DNA from: Streptomyces cinnabarinus
GTDB lineage: Bacteria > Actinomycetota > Actinomycetes > Streptomycetales > Streptomycetaceae
Length of the DNA: 64,000 nucleotides
Reading direction: 5' to 3'
NCBI RefSeq assembly: GCF_027270315.1
Contig: NZ_CP114413.1
Span: forward strand, 8,866,001 to 8,930,000
The position numbers and the translations under genes are program-made. The notes below the pieces were generated by a model that was not told the DNA's origin, did no database searches, and worked only from the letters and a program-made list of their open reading frames with translations. Of this stretch, positions 55,601 to 64,000 are shown piece by piece. The number at the start of each line of letters is the position of its first letter. Position 1 is the stretch's first letter.

Positions 55601-58263
55601 GCACCAACCACGGCTACGTGCACGCCCCGTCACTCAATCACGCCGTCACCGCCGCGGTACTGCGCAACGGCTACCTCTCCAACTCCAGTCCCGCCAACCG
55701 CCGGACGATGGCGGTGAACCTCACGTCCGAGCGGGTACGGACGGCGCTGGCGATGATCGAGGGCATCCGCGCCGGGCAGAGCCTGTCCAGCCTGCTCGGC
55801 TACCAGCTCGAACGCGGCCTGCACGACCGCCACGGCCTCGCCGAAGTAGACAAGATCATCTACAAGCTGCGCAAGGCGTTCCCGATGCGCGCCGACCGTA
55901 TCCAGTCCACCCGGACGCAAGAAGGCGTGTCCATCGAGTCCATCGAGGCCCGCAACGTCGTCGACGGCCTCGCCCTGGTCGAGCACATGACCGCGACGGA
56001 CACCTTCACCTACCCGTTCGGCAAGGGTGACATGCTGCTGCCCCTATCACCCGCCGAGCAGGCAGCCATCGACGCCGAGGCCGACCGTCTGCGCGAGGCC
56101 CACGACGCCATCGCCGACCTCGCCCTGTCGGAAGGCGTGCACCAGGCCGTGCTCGGCAACTACGACCGCGTGGCATCCACCTACGACGCCTACGCGCGCG
56201 GCAGCTTCCCTCCGGAGCCCGAAGTCGTCCGCACGCCCCGCAACGGGCTCGGCCTCACCCACCGGGTCGCTCTGCACCTGGAGCCCGGGGTCAGCGCGAC
56301 GAACTCGCCCGTACCGGGGGTGCCGATGACGCCACGCGCCCAGGCCGAGCCGGCGCTGAACAGCTGGCTGGCGGGCGTCCTGCCGCCACCCGTGGACGTG
56401 GGCTGCGCGGTGACGTTCCGATCCGCCGCGACCGGCACCACCGTGACGAAGGAGGTGACCCTCGATCAGGTCGGCCTCCAGCCCGCCGATCTCCTCGTCG
56501 TCGTCCGCGACGACCGTGAGCAGGCGATGGCCGAACTCGACGACCGCATCGTGCAGGCGGTGGAGGCCGCCTTCGACCCCCGGCCCGATGTACCCGTCTC
56601 GATCGAGTACATGAAGCGGCCGTCGGCGCCCTTCAGCGTGTTCGAGCTGCTGCCCCTGGTCCGGAATCTCCGCCAACTGACCACCAGGTCTAGGGCATTG
56701 CGGCCGTCCGACCTGACCCTCATGAACGAGGCCAAGGAGGACACCAACCGCGGACCGGTCGCCGACAAGTCCCGACTCGACGTCGTCCGCGCCTCGATGC
56801 AGACGCTCCGTGACGACCTCGCGTCGTTCCTGCCCGGCCTCGAAGGCCCGTTGGCCGATCTGGCACACCGCAAGACCGAGATCCTCACCGACGTGGACAC
56901 CTACGCCGCCGACCTCATGGCACTGCTGTCGCGCGCCGCCCGCTTCGCCGTCCCGCAGGCCGGGTGGGGCTTCGCCTACGACTTCCGGCGGCGCGCCTTC
57001 GCCGCCCTCCTAGAGCAATGCGCCGCGCTGGTGAAGCGTTGGGACGATCGTCTCACCGAGTTCGACACTGTCGTCGCCGCCTCGCACACCGCCGCCACCG
57101 ACGACGAAAAGCTCGCGCTCCTCGCCCAGGCCGAACGTGCGATCTCCACAACGGCCACCTCGCCACTGCCGACACCCGCCGCTTACGAGAGCAACCTGGT
57201 CAACGTCAAGCGCCCCGCCTTCGACGCCAGGCGGCAACAGTTCGCCGCCCTCGCCGCGACGCAGCGCCGGACCGTCGCCCGGCTCCTCGCCGACGTCAAG
57301 GCCCTCCAGATCTCGGACTTCGACCTCGTGGCGTTCGACCTCACCGCGCACGAGGACGAGATGGTGAGATTCACCCAGGACGCCGTGCGGGTGGCCACCG
57401 TAGTCCAGGCCGAGCTGGACCGGCGCCTGAGGTCGGCGCAGGACCGCTTCGACGAGCACGACGGCTCGTCGAAGGCGGCCACCCGCCTCGCCGCCCTTGC
57501 GGACGCCGCCCGAGCGCTCCTCGGTGAGGACTTCCAGATCTACCCCGAGTTCAGCCTGGCGACAGCGCAGGGCGACGAGCTGGCCAACGCCGTGGCAGCT
57601 TCGACGTCGGGGGAGTTGTTCGCGTATCTGACGCACCCCACCGATCCGGAGCGCCCGCCCGTCGACTTCCCCGTCGACTTCCCCGTCGACGACTGGCTCT
57701 ATGGGATCGCCCGGGTGCGTGAGAAGTTGCACGCCTGGGAGCAGGTGGTGATGTTCGCCGGTGCCCTCCAGCGCCCCGAGCCCGAACTCCTCGCCGTCCA
57801 GCTGCCGTTCACCGCCGACGACCGGTGGATCGGCCTGGACTTCCCGGCGTCGCTCACCCTCGACGGCGACCGCCTCCTCTACACCGCCCACCATGCCGTC
57901 GCCTTCGACAAGACCGCCCGGCAATGCGGCCTGCTCCTGGACGAGTGGACCGAGACCATCCCTGTCGAGAGCGTCGACACCGGCATCGTCTTCCACCACG
58001 ACCGGCCCAACTCCGAGGCGCCCCAGGCCATGCTGCTCGTCACACCGACCGCCTTCCGGGGCCGCTGGCGCTGGGACGACCTGATCGACGCACTGAACGA
58101 GACGCTCGACCTGGCCAAGAAGCGGGCGGTCGAACCCGCCGACCTCGACGGCTCGCCGTACGCCCCCTTCCTCCCGGCGACCGTGCTCGCCACCCAGGTA
58201 CAGCAGTTGACGATCGCCGCCGACTTGGCCCTCAACAACAACATCGCCGTCCGGGAGACATGA
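52678..58263 (+). CDS. Unknown 1861-residue giant protein
   Basis: The largest gene of the window. Residues 1-95 are a charged, heptad-rich helix likely to form a coiled coil (RLDAELERLRGERAVAVAAE). A conserved-looking block follows (LLMPVRLETRF, then YPDDCWIDTFDP near 145). Further on comes RIGEQPYGILPTTAISRMAW around 565-585, a phrase I recall from other uncharacterised giant bacterial proteins. Later parts are mostly helical. There is no signal peptide, membrane helix or enzyme motif I can defend. A large scaffold is the simplest reading. It is coupled on both sides by ATGA overlaps. Confidence 0.65.
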   Translation: MSTFDTLREQLRRARQSRDGADAAIEATGEQMKRLALRDAQLRRVFDADDPQHSAAREALGRERARLDAELERLRGERAVAVAAERELAEEFAVFSDPVTGIGRLDDSIPILLMPVRLETRFRRSAPEPGAEPRDELLVRVYPDDCWIDTFDPALTTSEFEDAGRYWTAIWQAGGIEDHERGAWRALASAHGSGRSAWIVRQYRPVNLPAKPAKASPQDVILTIVVDTALPGTEPDAVAAYWTAVWRADGEAAATAAARTTLVAAVGAARAEHLVATTAPANLDAPPAAGFSKPDVTVSVAYLELPAADTKQTAWARPPRADILPDRFVFVGYDSVGDATPSVVVGRPVPSPLILGPDPGAAEADQLRLDEDGNLVIPDELRWMADFEEAVSVGMGIVVDLTPVQARRGFDRVLVVGLRINADENAAKAELEELLRHHSYRRTGLAVVPQGTPTNNTEDVGSGRPLDDPDDAFDDLKQPLFPHARDWLDKSDGQWLAEHLGIDPAVFAHTHAAGGRDQAAARAMNTALWPATLGYWMETMLAPVFSDDAIEATRAFFTRYVIAGGACPSIRIGEQPYGILPTTAISRMAWFDRPGGIGVTGAGTGGPTADYLRRLYPVLLGIDQDIRTKVADVAHVGGSGDPHAILLDILGLHSGSVEWAQRYAESLKTLFNRLNLLGLGDFAGTLLTRLERVAARQKLGSLGYAGEKDPPILDLSFSGRHNVLKGGVVDDRPLSETAPIRSYTADGANYVRWLIDAARTSHDALYQERGFAGEQQPTAIMYLLLRHALQLGYSDAGIRLFESAGIYSPEKVRAARSDDPFLHIRDNRLDSESRYFPLYTAAPAITGHAVQPVHEYIAAGLPTVLSSSHLHEQLKALERLEDRPTAQLERVFADHVDCCGYRLDAWLLGIVNAQLAAMRNLRDGSEEPAREGIHLGGYAWLEPLRPEGKVLEPVELTDDDLSKAFAGTPALVRDSTNHGYVHAPSLNHAVTAAVLRNGYLSNSSPANRRTMAVNLTSERVRTALAMIEGIRAGQSLSSLLGYQLERGLHDRHGLAEVDKIIYKLRKAFPMRADRIQSTRTQEGVSIESIEARNVVDGLALVEHMTATDTFTYPFGKGDMLLPLSPAEQAAIDAEADRLREAHDAIADLALSEGVHQAVLGNYDRVASTYDAYARGSFPPEPEVVRTPRNGLGLTHRVALHLEPGVSATNSPVPGVPMTPRAQAEPALNSWLAGVLPPPVDVGCAVTFRSAATGTTVTKEVTLDQVGLQPADLLVVVRDDREQAMAELDDRIVQAVEAAFDPRPDVPVSIEYMKRPSAPFSVFELLPLVRNLRQLTTRSRALRPSDLTLMNEAKEDTNRGPVADKSRLDVVRASMQTLRDDLASFLPGLEGPLADLAHRKTEILTDVDTYAADLMALLSRAARFAVPQAGWGFAYDFRRRAFAALLEQCAALVKRWDDRLTEFDTVVAASHTAATDDEKLALLAQAERAISTTATSPLPTPAAYESNLVNVKRPAFDARRQQFAALAATQRRTVARLLADVKALQISDFDLVAFDLTAHEDEMVRFTQDAVRVATVVQAELDRRLRSAQDRFDEHDGSSKAATRLAALADAARALLGEDFQIYPEFSLATAQGDELANAVAASTSGELFAYLTHPTDPERPPVDFPVDFPVDDWLYGIARVREKLHAWEQVVMFAGALQRPEPELLAVQLPFTADDRWIGLDFPASLTLDGDRLLYTAHHAVAFDKTARQCGLLLDEWTETIPVESVDTGIVFHHDRPNSEAPQAMLLVTPTAFRGRWRWDDLIDALNETLDLAKKRAVEPADLDGSPYAPFLPATVLATQVQQLTIAADLALNNNIAVRET

Positions 58264-60155
58264 TCGACGTGGCCTCTTCCTTCCGCACGCCCGACCTGGC
58301 CGCCGTCGTTCTCGGCAAGTCGAAGGCGGGGATCACCCTCTGGAACCGGCTGGAGGGTCGGCCGCGCACGGAGGCCTTCGACCGGGCGCTGCGCGCGGAA
58401 GTCCGCGACCCCTTGTGGTTCCTGACACGCCAGTGGCAGATGGGAGAGTTCCGGGGGGACGACGCAGGCTCGCCGATCTCCGTGAAGGTGCGGCTGGAAA
58501 CGACGAAACTGCAGAAGTACCAGGCGGCGAGCGGGCCGGTGGAGCCGTACAGCGACGCGATCCCGCTGGAAGCGCACGCGGAGCGGATGCCGCTGCGGTT
58601 CTCCCAGCGCGCCCGCCCCGATGCCGAACCCCACCGCATCGCCCTCGACATCCGCCTCCTCATGGGCCGGCAGTGGCTGAAGATGATCCGGGGCGTCGCT
58701 CCGCCCGCGGCGGCGCAGGAGTTCCTCGCACGCTATCCGGTGCACGAACCCGACCCCACCGACCCACTCGACACCCCCACCTGCGCTCACGCCGACGCAT
58801 GGTCGAACTTCGCGGCTGTGGCGGGCCGACGGATGGACGGCGCGCTCCTCTACTTCCACCTGGTGGACGGGGCGGCGAACCACGCATCCGACGGCATCGC
58901 CTCGCTGGCCGGGATGGACGCGCTGATCGACCCGATCGCGGCACGCTTCGTGGCCTGGTTCGAACGGCTCGTGTACCAACCCGAAGGCACGGGCGCATGG
59001 GAGAGCGATCGCCTGGAGTACCGGTTCGCCACGTCTGCACCTGAGGCCGAGGGCGAGAAGGTGCTCGTGGCCGAGCAGTACTTCCAAGGGCACCTCGACT
59101 GGTACAACTTCGACGTCGACCCGCAATCCGGGACCCTCGGCGAGCCCGACCCGCAGGCCGAGCCTCCCGTACGGACCACGCTGACGATGCTGCCGACGCA
59201 GGCGACGTTCAACGGCATGCCCAACACCCGATGGTGGCGGTTCGAGGACAGCCGTACCAACTTCGGCGACATCAAGCCGGACACGACCGACCTGGCCAAA
59301 CTGCTCCTCATCGAGTTCGGACTCGTCTACGCCAACGACTGGTTCGTCGTGCCGTTCACCGTGCCTGCCGCCGGCATCGCCAGCGTGCGCGGTATCGCCG
59401 TGACGAACGTGTTCAACGAACGGACATGGATCACGGCGGCCGGCGCGGGTGACGACGAGGACCGCCAACGCTGGGCGATGTTCCTGCTGTCCACACGAGG
59501 CGACGCCCGCACGCCCGCCGACCTCAGCCTCGTCATCCCGCCCGCGGCGCAGAAAGTCCTCGAAGGCGACCCACTCGAAGAAGTCCTCCTCGCGCGGGAC
59601 GAGATGGCGAACATGGTCTGGGGCATCGAGCGCACCGTGCCGATGCCGTCGGGCGAGCCGAAGGACGGCCGCGAGGCCGCCTACCAGACACGCGACTTCT
59701 ACGAGCGGGAACTTGAGCGCGTCCTCGGCGTTCCGCCGCAGCCGGTGGCGCCCGCGGAAGGCGCGAAAATCCGCTACAAGGTGATGAGTTCGGTCCCCGA
59801 GAACTGGATCCCGATGATTCCCGTCCACAAGGATGGCGACAACCGCGAGGTCCAGCTCCAACGAGCGGTGATGCTCCGGATCATGGAGGGCGACACGAAC
59901 CCCACACCGGAGCCTGTCCGGCCGCGCACCTCACTCCTGCGCGAGGGGCTGGAAGGCGCCCAGCAGGTGGGGTACAGACTGCACGAGGAAGAGGTGCCGC
60001 GGGCCGGTGTCCGGGTCACCCAGAGCTTCCAACGCACCCGATGGAGCGACGGGCGAGCATGGGTATGGCTCGGGGTACGCAAACAGACCGGACGAGGCGA
60101 GGGGTCCAGCGGCTTGACGTTCGATCAGATCGTCGACATCCCGCCGCAGTCGTGA
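58260..60155 (+). CDS. Unknown 631-residue protein, last gene of giant operon
   Basis: The ATG at 58260 overlaps the stop of the 1861-residue gene; a frame open further upstream only reads that gene out of phase. The N-terminus has a strongly patterned block, DPLWFLTRQWQMGEFRGDDAGSP (about residues 50-72), that looks like a conserved interaction or binding motif. The remainder has many Trp and Asp/Glu residues but no known fold that I recognise. It is soluble, without a signal peptide. Tight coupling means it is probably made in fixed ratio with the giant proteins. No terminator is obvious in the roughly 100 bases that follow. Confidence 0.65.
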   Translation: MIDVASSFRTPDLAAVVLGKSKAGITLWNRLEGRPRTEAFDRALRAEVRDPLWFLTRQWQMGEFRGDDAGSPISVKVRLETTKLQKYQAASGPVEPYSDAIPLEAHAERMPLRFSQRARPDAEPHRIALDIRLLMGRQWLKMIRGVAPPAAAQEFLARYPVHEPDPTDPLDTPTCAHADAWSNFAAVAGRRMDGALLYFHLVDGAANHASDGIASLAGMDALIDPIAARFVAWFERLVYQPEGTGAWESDRLEYRFATSAPEAEGEKVLVAEQYFQGHLDWYNFDVDPQSGTLGEPDPQAEPPVRTTLTMLPTQATFNGMPNTRWWRFEDSRTNFGDIKPDTTDLAKLLLIEFGLVYANDWFVVPFTVPAAGIASVRGIAVTNVFNERTWITAAGAGDDEDRQRWAMFLLSTRGDARTPADLSLVIPPAAQKVLEGDPLEEVLLARDEMANMVWGIERTVPMPSGEPKDGREAAYQTRDFYERELERVLGVPPQPVAPAEGAKIRYKVMSSVPENWIPMIPVHKDGDNREVQLQRAVMLRIMEGDTNPTPEPVRPRTSLLREGLEGAQQVGYRLHEEEVPRAGVRVTQSFQRTRWSDGRAWVWLGVRKQTGRGEGSSGLTFDQIVDIPPQS

Positions 60156-60260
60156 CGGGCCCAAACGCCGTCCGCAGCGCGCCGGAGGCAGACTGACCAG
60201 CCCTGCGGATGGCGGGTGCGTACGCATACGCTGAGCCCGTCCGTACTACCTGGGAGAGTC

Positions 60261-60650
60261 ATGACAAGTAGGTTCACGGAACTGGCCGTTGACTGCCACG
60301 ATCCGGAGGGACTGGCGGCCTTCTGGTGCGAGGTCCTGGACTTCAAGGTGATCGACCGGAGCGAAGGCAAGGTCGAGATCGGCTCCTGGGTGCCGACCGT
60401 TGAAGAGGTTCGGGCCCGCCAGATGCCGCCCACCCTGCTGTTCGTACGGGTACCCGAGGGCAGGACCTTGAAGAACCGGCTTCACCTCGACGTCAGCCCG
60501 ATCGACCGCAGCACAGAGGACGAGGTGACCAGACTGATCGGCCTCGGGGCCACCAAGGCGGACGTGGGCCAGGGCTCGGACTCCAACTGGGAGGTCATGG
60601 CAGACCCGGAGGGCAACGAGTTCTGTGTCCTACGCACCCTGGCGCCGTAG
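60261..60650 (+). CDS. Glyoxalase/VOC superfamily protein
   Basis: A 129-residue single VOC domain of the Glyoxalase_6 type. The start (FTELAVDCHDPEGLAAFWCEVLDFK) and the end (MADPEGNEFCVLR) carry the usual metal-site segments, with His in LHLDVSP and Glu in GNEFC. Members include bleomycin-type resistance proteins and small dioxygenases; function cannot be told further. The ATG at 60261 follows GGGAGAG, better than the earlier start at 60216. It stands alone after the giant operon. Confidence 0.87.
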   Translation: MTSRFTELAVDCHDPEGLAAFWCEVLDFKVIDRSEGKVEIGSWVPTVEEVRARQMPPTLLFVRVPEGRTLKNRLHLDVSPIDRSTEDEVTRLIGLGATKADVGQGSDSNWEVMADPEGNEFCVLRTLAP

Positions 60651-60798
60651 AACCAGACCGCGAGTGGCCACCGACTTGACCATCGCCTCGCGGTGATGAG
60701 CCCATCCGGGAACCATGTCGCGATATAGCGCTAGTCTGCTCCCTGAGACGCTGCTGCCTGCGTCACGCAAAGAGGTTCAACAGGAGGGGGACGGAAGC

Positions 60799-61470
60799 AT
60801 GTCGGGAGAGATTTCGCCCACCGGGAAGGGCTCAGGCCCCGGCCTCGACCCGTCGCCTGAGCTGCGAGCCTCTCACGCGGACCGGGACCGGGTGGTGGAC
60901 GTGCTGCGTATCGCGGCGGGGGACGGCCTGCTGACCGCGGAGGAGTTGGACGAGCGCCTGGAAGTCGCCCTGTCGGCGCGGACGTTGAGCGAGCTGGCCG
61001 TGCTCACCGCCGACCTGCCGGCCGTGTCGACCGCCGACGGTGTCGCGGCAGAGGTGGCGGAGCCCAAGGACGTCGTCAGGATCGATCAGGTGTTCAGCGG
61101 CGCGGTCGAGCGCACCGGCCGCTGGGTGCTGCCGCGGCGGCTTGAGCTCGCGGTGACCTGGTGCGACGTGACGCTCGACTTCACCGAGGCGGTGATCACG
61201 CAGGACACCCTGCGGATCGATGTGGCCATGGCGGGGAAGAGCCTGACGCTGGTCACGAGGCCGGGCGTCGAGGTCGATGTCGACGGCCTGGCCCTGCTCC
61301 ACTGCAAGCTCAAGCAACGCCACGTACGGGCGTCCCCGGACACGCCGGTCACGCTGCGCGTGGAGCTGGTCGGTCAGAAGGCCCACGGCAAGGTGGTGGT
61401 GCGGCCCCCGCGTCGGACGCTGTGGCAGTGGCTGCTGCGCAGGCCCGCGTCCCTTCCCGCAGGTGGTTGA
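60799..61470 (+). CDS. DUF1707 domain protein
   Basis: A 223-residue protein. Residues 20-75 form the actinobacterial DUF1707 domain (LRASHADRDRVVDVLRIAAGDG, then LTAEELDERLEVALSA...LAVLTADLP). The rest is a beta-rich C-terminal part that resembles the cell-wall-active-antibiotics-response type domain often paired with it. No membrane helix is present. Its role is unknown; DUF1707 proteins are common in streptomycetes. AGGAGGGGG and GGAAGC lie upstream of the ATG at 60799. Confidence 0.85.
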   Translation: MSGEISPTGKGSGPGLDPSPELRASHADRDRVVDVLRIAAGDGLLTAEELDERLEVALSARTLSELAVLTADLPAVSTADGVAAEVAEPKDVVRIDQVFSGAVERTGRWVLPRRLELAVTWCDVTLDFTEAVITQDTLRIDVAMAGKSLTLVTRPGVEVDVDGLALLHCKLKQRHVRASPDTPVTLRVELVGQKAHGKVVVRPPRRTLWQWLLRRPASLPAGG

Positions 61471-61603
61471 TCCCACCGTCGTGAACTGCCGGCCGGGCGG
61501 GAGCCGAGGTCCCGTGGGCCGCCGACCTCGTCGTGGAACCGGCCTGCGTGGGTCAGCGTCCCTCCAGGAGTCAGCAAGATCGACGCCACTGGAGGACCTG
61601 CCC

Positions 61604-62227
61604 GTGACGAGCAAGGCCACCCGCTACCTCTATCTCACCCGGCACGGCGAAGCCACGTCGGACGAGAGCCGGCTGACGGACGCGGGCCGCCGCCAGGCCG
61701 CCCTGCTCGGGGAGCGGCTCCGTGGGGTCCCGTTGACGGCGATCCACCATGGGCCACTCGCCCGCGCCGAACAGACCGCCCGGCTGGTCGGCGAAGAGCT
61801 CGACGGCATCCCCCTACGAAGCTCCAGCGCGGCCGGCGACTACATTCCCTACCTGCCGACACGCGAAGAACTCCCCCCAGAGGCAGCCGATACCTGGGTC
61901 AAGTTCCTGGATCAGTTCCCTGCTGAGGAGCGCGAGCAGGGACCCGCGCTCGCGGCGGCGGCGCTCGCGCAGTTCACCGGCCCCGTCCCCGGCGACGAGA
62001 CGCGCCACGAACTCGTCATCACCCACAACTTCCTCGTCGGCTGGCTCGTCCGAGCCGCCCTCGCCGCGCCGAAGTGGAGATGGCTGGGCATCAACCACGC
62101 CAACGCCGCCCTGACCGTCATCCGATACGCGCCCGACCGCCCCCCGTCGCTCCTCCTCTTCAACGACACCCGTCACCTCCCCGCGGAGCTCCGCTGGACC
62201 GGCTTCCCGCAGGAACTCCATGTCTGA
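61604..62227 (+). CDS. Histidine phosphatase family protein
   Basis: A 207-residue phosphoglycerate-mutase-like phosphatase. The catalytic LTRHGEA is at about residues 11-17, the partner Arg in HHGPLARAEQTA and the second catalytic His in VITHNFLVGW. All key residues are present, so it should be active on an unknown phosphate ester. The start is GTG 61604 with GGAGG eight bases upstream. It is near, but not coupled to, the DUF1707 gene. Confidence 0.9.
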   Translation: MTSKATRYLYLTRHGEATSDESRLTDAGRRQAALLGERLRGVPLTAIHHGPLARAEQTARLVGEELDGIPLRSSSAAGDYIPYLPTREELPPEAADTWVKFLDQFPAEEREQGPALAAAALAQFTGPVPGDETRHELVITHNFLVGWLVRAALAAPKWRWLGINHANAALTVIRYAPDRPPSLLLFNDTRHLPAELRWTGFPQELHV

Positions 62228-62280
62228 GGCAATTCGCTTGCCCTAGTCACGGGTCGACGCTGAACTGTGGCCGGACTTCA

Positions 62281-63275
62281 CGAGTCGTGGTGCGGCACCC
62301 GAGGAGGCAGCGGCATGCCGCGTTCGGACGCTTCCCGGAAACCCCGATCGACGGCGGCGGACTCGGGTGGTCGACGCTCGAAATGGACCGCTGCCGGCTC
62401 GCCCTGACGTCGGACGGACGGCCCGTCGGCACCGCCGCCACGCACTCCTTCGAGCTCATCCCGGCCCAGGGGGTGACCGCCGTACTGCGCGCCCGCGGCC
62501 AGCTCTTCTCCGTGCTGCTGGCCTCCGAGGCCCCGATCTACGGCAGGTTCGGCTACGGACCGGCGGCCTGCACGGCGCGGCTGAAGGTGCGGCGCCACGA
62601 GGCCGCCCTCGCCGCTCCCCGGGCGAGGGGAGTGACCCAGGCTCCAGCGACGGGCCCGGACGACGGCTCGGTCGAAGTGCTGCGTAGGGCCGAGTGCGGT
62701 GAGATTCTGGAAGAGGTCTACGACCGGTAGCGCCGCGGTCATCCCGGCGCGCTGTCCCGGCCGCACCGCTGGTGGGCCTTGCGCGCGGGGCAGCCCCTGA
62801 TCTCGCTGGCGCCGCGGTACATCGCTGTCCACCGGGACGTCGACGGCGTCCCGGGGACGGGTACGCCAGTTGCTCGATCGAGTCCGGCACCATGACGGTC
62901 GACGAGACCGTCGCCACCGACGACGCCGTCTTCACGGTCCCGCCCGACCACCCGCTGCGCCGGCAGTTCGCGAACTTCCGCGCCGCCGAGGTGAGCGGCG
63001 ACACTGACTGGCTCTGGGTACGGCTGCTGGACGTCCCGCGTGCCCTGACCGGGCGCGGTAGGCTCACGGACGGCGAACTCGTCCTCGATATCGACGACCC
63101 GTTCCTCAATGAACACAGCCGCTACCTGCTGACCATCCGGGACGGTAAGGCCGACTGCGTCCCAACGGACCGACAGCCCGTCCTGTCCCTGGACATCAGA
63201 CACGCGGGCCCGGCCACCCGCGCCGACACCCTCTTCCGCACCGAACGCTCCCCACACTGCCTGAACTGGTTCTGA
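62281..63275 (+). pseudogene. Multiply damaged Eis-like N-acetyltransferase
   Basis: Pieces of one Eis-family GNAT acetyltransferase lie in order. RFPETPIDGGGLGWSTLEMDRCRLAL comes first, then THSFEL. The text then jumps from IPAQGVT to LLASEAPIYGRFGYGPA, losing the acetyl-CoA loop (usually VGVLPTHRRRG). A TAG at 62728-62730 interrupts EEVYDR / RRGHPGALSRPHRWWALRAG, and a frame change near 62850 leads to GDGYASCSIES and the C-terminal part ending in HCLNWF. The N-terminus also seems frameshifted near 62300. At least three lesions make it inactive. The second half alone (ATG 62892) might be expressed but lacks the catalytic fold. Confidence 0.8.
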
Positions 63276-63562
63276 CCTCGCTCGTACACCGTGCACAAGT
63301 CTTCTTCGGGGGCTACTCGTTCGGCCAACGCGTCTCCTGGGTGGCGATCATCTTTGTGAGCTGCTGAGGTACGGCTGCCTTGGCGTAGGGAGTGCGCGGG
63401 GCGTGCAGACCAGGGCGGTCCGTGCTTCCACGCGCTGGTGGATTTCACTCGGTCAGGTGACGCATTGAGCGGACTCGGAACCAATGCCGCGTCATAATCC
63501 GTGCTTTGTGTTTGTTCGTTGGCGCGTGCCGCTATGCGGCCGGCCGACAGGCGGGACCTTTT
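63276..63562 (+). other. Gene-free spacer before the last gene
   Basis: Nearly 290 bases with no supported gene on either strand; a minus-strand frame across it has no recognisable domain and runs through both neighbours. It presumably holds the promoter of the membrane protein gene. GC is lower towards 63480-63560, as usual for promoter DNA. Confidence 0.4.
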
Positions 63563-64000
63563 ATGACTGAGAAAGGCGTCATGTCGATACGGAAAGACCG
63601 TAAATGGGCGCGCCGCGTGCTTGTTGCTGTATCCGTCGCTGCTCCCGGTGTCACGTTCCTGTGCGGCACACAGGCGGCGCGGACGCATGGAGCGGCCAGG
63701 ATCACCTTCATTGTGATCGGTGTGCTGTCGACGGTGGTGACTCCGTTTGTGGCGCACAGGGCACAAAAGCGGGACCGGACGGCGACTGTGGTGGAGATCG
63801 AGGCGGCGAGCGCAGCGGTCGCTGACCATCTGGGGCTCATGGTGACGGTGCCGGGCGAGCGCACGAAGTACTGCGCGAAGATCGAGTCCAAGCTGGTCCA
63901 GCGGCTTGCTGACCATGCTGCGCCCAAACAGGCCCGATGCAGCTATTACGCGCTGACGCCCTCCGGGCAACTGGAACTCGCCGAAGCCACCTTCAACGCG
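63563..64000 (+). CDS. Partial membrane protein, runs off right edge
   Basis: From ATG 63563 a frame runs 146 codons to the window end without a stop. It begins MTEKGVMSIRKDRKWARR and has two hydrophobic segments (about residues 18-34, VLVAVSVAAPGVTFLCG, and 47-63, FIVIGVLSTVVTPFVAH) with basic residues on their flanks. A soluble part follows with a pattern (AAVADHLGLM...KYCAKIE) that I cannot assign. The ATG at 63581, with AAAGG upstream, is an alternative start. The N-terminus suggests two membrane helices and a cytosolic remainder. Confidence 0.65.
   Translation, partial: MTEKGVMSIRKDRKWARRVLVAVSVAAPGVTFLCGTQAARTHGAARITFIVIGVLSTVVTPFVAHRAQKRDRTATVVEIEAASAAVADHLGLMVTVPGERTKYCAKIESKLVQRLADHAAPKQARCSYYALTPSGQLELAEATFNA

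Noticed and set aside
53086..55623. Minus-strand frame of 845 codons
   Set aside because: It mirrors the 1861-residue gene; composition is Arg/Gly/Val-rich without any domain, typical of a shadow frame.
57879..59861. Minus-strand frame of 660 codons
   Set aside because: Antisense to the last two genes of the giant operon, which have coupled starts and protein-like composition.
44254..60155. Giant operon as a contractile injection system, phage tail or Tc toxin
   Set aside because: No sheath, tube, baseplate, VgrG/spike or AAA+ motor was recognised, and no toxin repeats (RHS, TcA-like) were seen.
63122..63970. Minus-strand frame of 282 codons at the right end
   Set aside because: It crosses the end of the Eis pseudogene and the membrane protein and shows no domain; the plus-strand reading is better.

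Overview
The window is high-GC DNA with dense genes, many ATGA-type stop/start overlaps, frequent GTG/TTG starts and family content typical of actinomycetes (four-subunit sarcosine oxidase, DUF1707 protein, transmembrane Ser/Thr kinase, MbtH protein). A Streptomyces or close relative is the most likely source; this is inferred from gene content, not from a marker gene. No rRNA, tRNA or CRISPR array was seen.

Layout. (1) 1-12110, minus strand: part of a non-ribosomal peptide gene cluster that continues past the left edge. A VioC-like arginine beta-hydroxylase and a VioD-like PLP enzyme form a probable capreomycidine pathway. They are followed by a C-A-T module, a lone C domain with a frameshifted stub of an A domain behind it, an MbtH protein, an MFS exporter, a class V aminotransferase and an A-T didomain whose usual substrate-binding Asp is Ser. 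(2) 12111-13820: junk-like junction with a transposase fragment, a crippled IS5-type element with perfect ends, and six helically spaced CAGGGA boxes. (3) 13821-20870: sarcosine oxidase genes (beta, delta, alpha, gamma) behind glyA, divergent from a GntR/FCD regulator across a perfect TGATATATCA-type palindrome. (4) 21105-27039: a HEAT-repeat protein, a secreted zinc metalloprotease, and a UPF0324 transporter divergent from a LysR regulator.

(5) 27152-36903: a catabolic locus. An AraC regulator is divergent from a TauD-family protein with an altered iron-ligand motif. It lies upstream of an operon-like run: beta-keto acid cleavage enzyme, quinone oxidoreductase, TauD-type dioxygenase, MFS transporter, small serine hydrolase, acetoacetyl-CoA synthetase. 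The cleavage enzyme releases acetoacetate and the synthetase reactivates it, so the genes make sense as one pathway for a beta-keto acid of unknown identity. Sarcosine oxidase nearby makes a carnitine/betaine-type substrate one possibility.

(6) 37072-60155: the most unusual part. A 1440-residue protein joins a caspase-like protease, a STAND-type NTPase and a probable beta-propeller region. It is followed by a membrane Ser/Thr kinase, a broken SDR gene, and a tightly overlapping five-gene operon of very large, mostly unnamed proteins (544, 1159, 1105, 1861 and 631 residues). The first of these looks like a papain-fold cysteine enzyme and the second is a very long beta-rich DUF6603-like protein. 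This operon is the best candidate here for an undescribed system. (7) 60261-64000: small housekeeping-type genes, a multiply damaged Eis-like acetyltransferase pseudogene, and a membrane protein running off the right edge.
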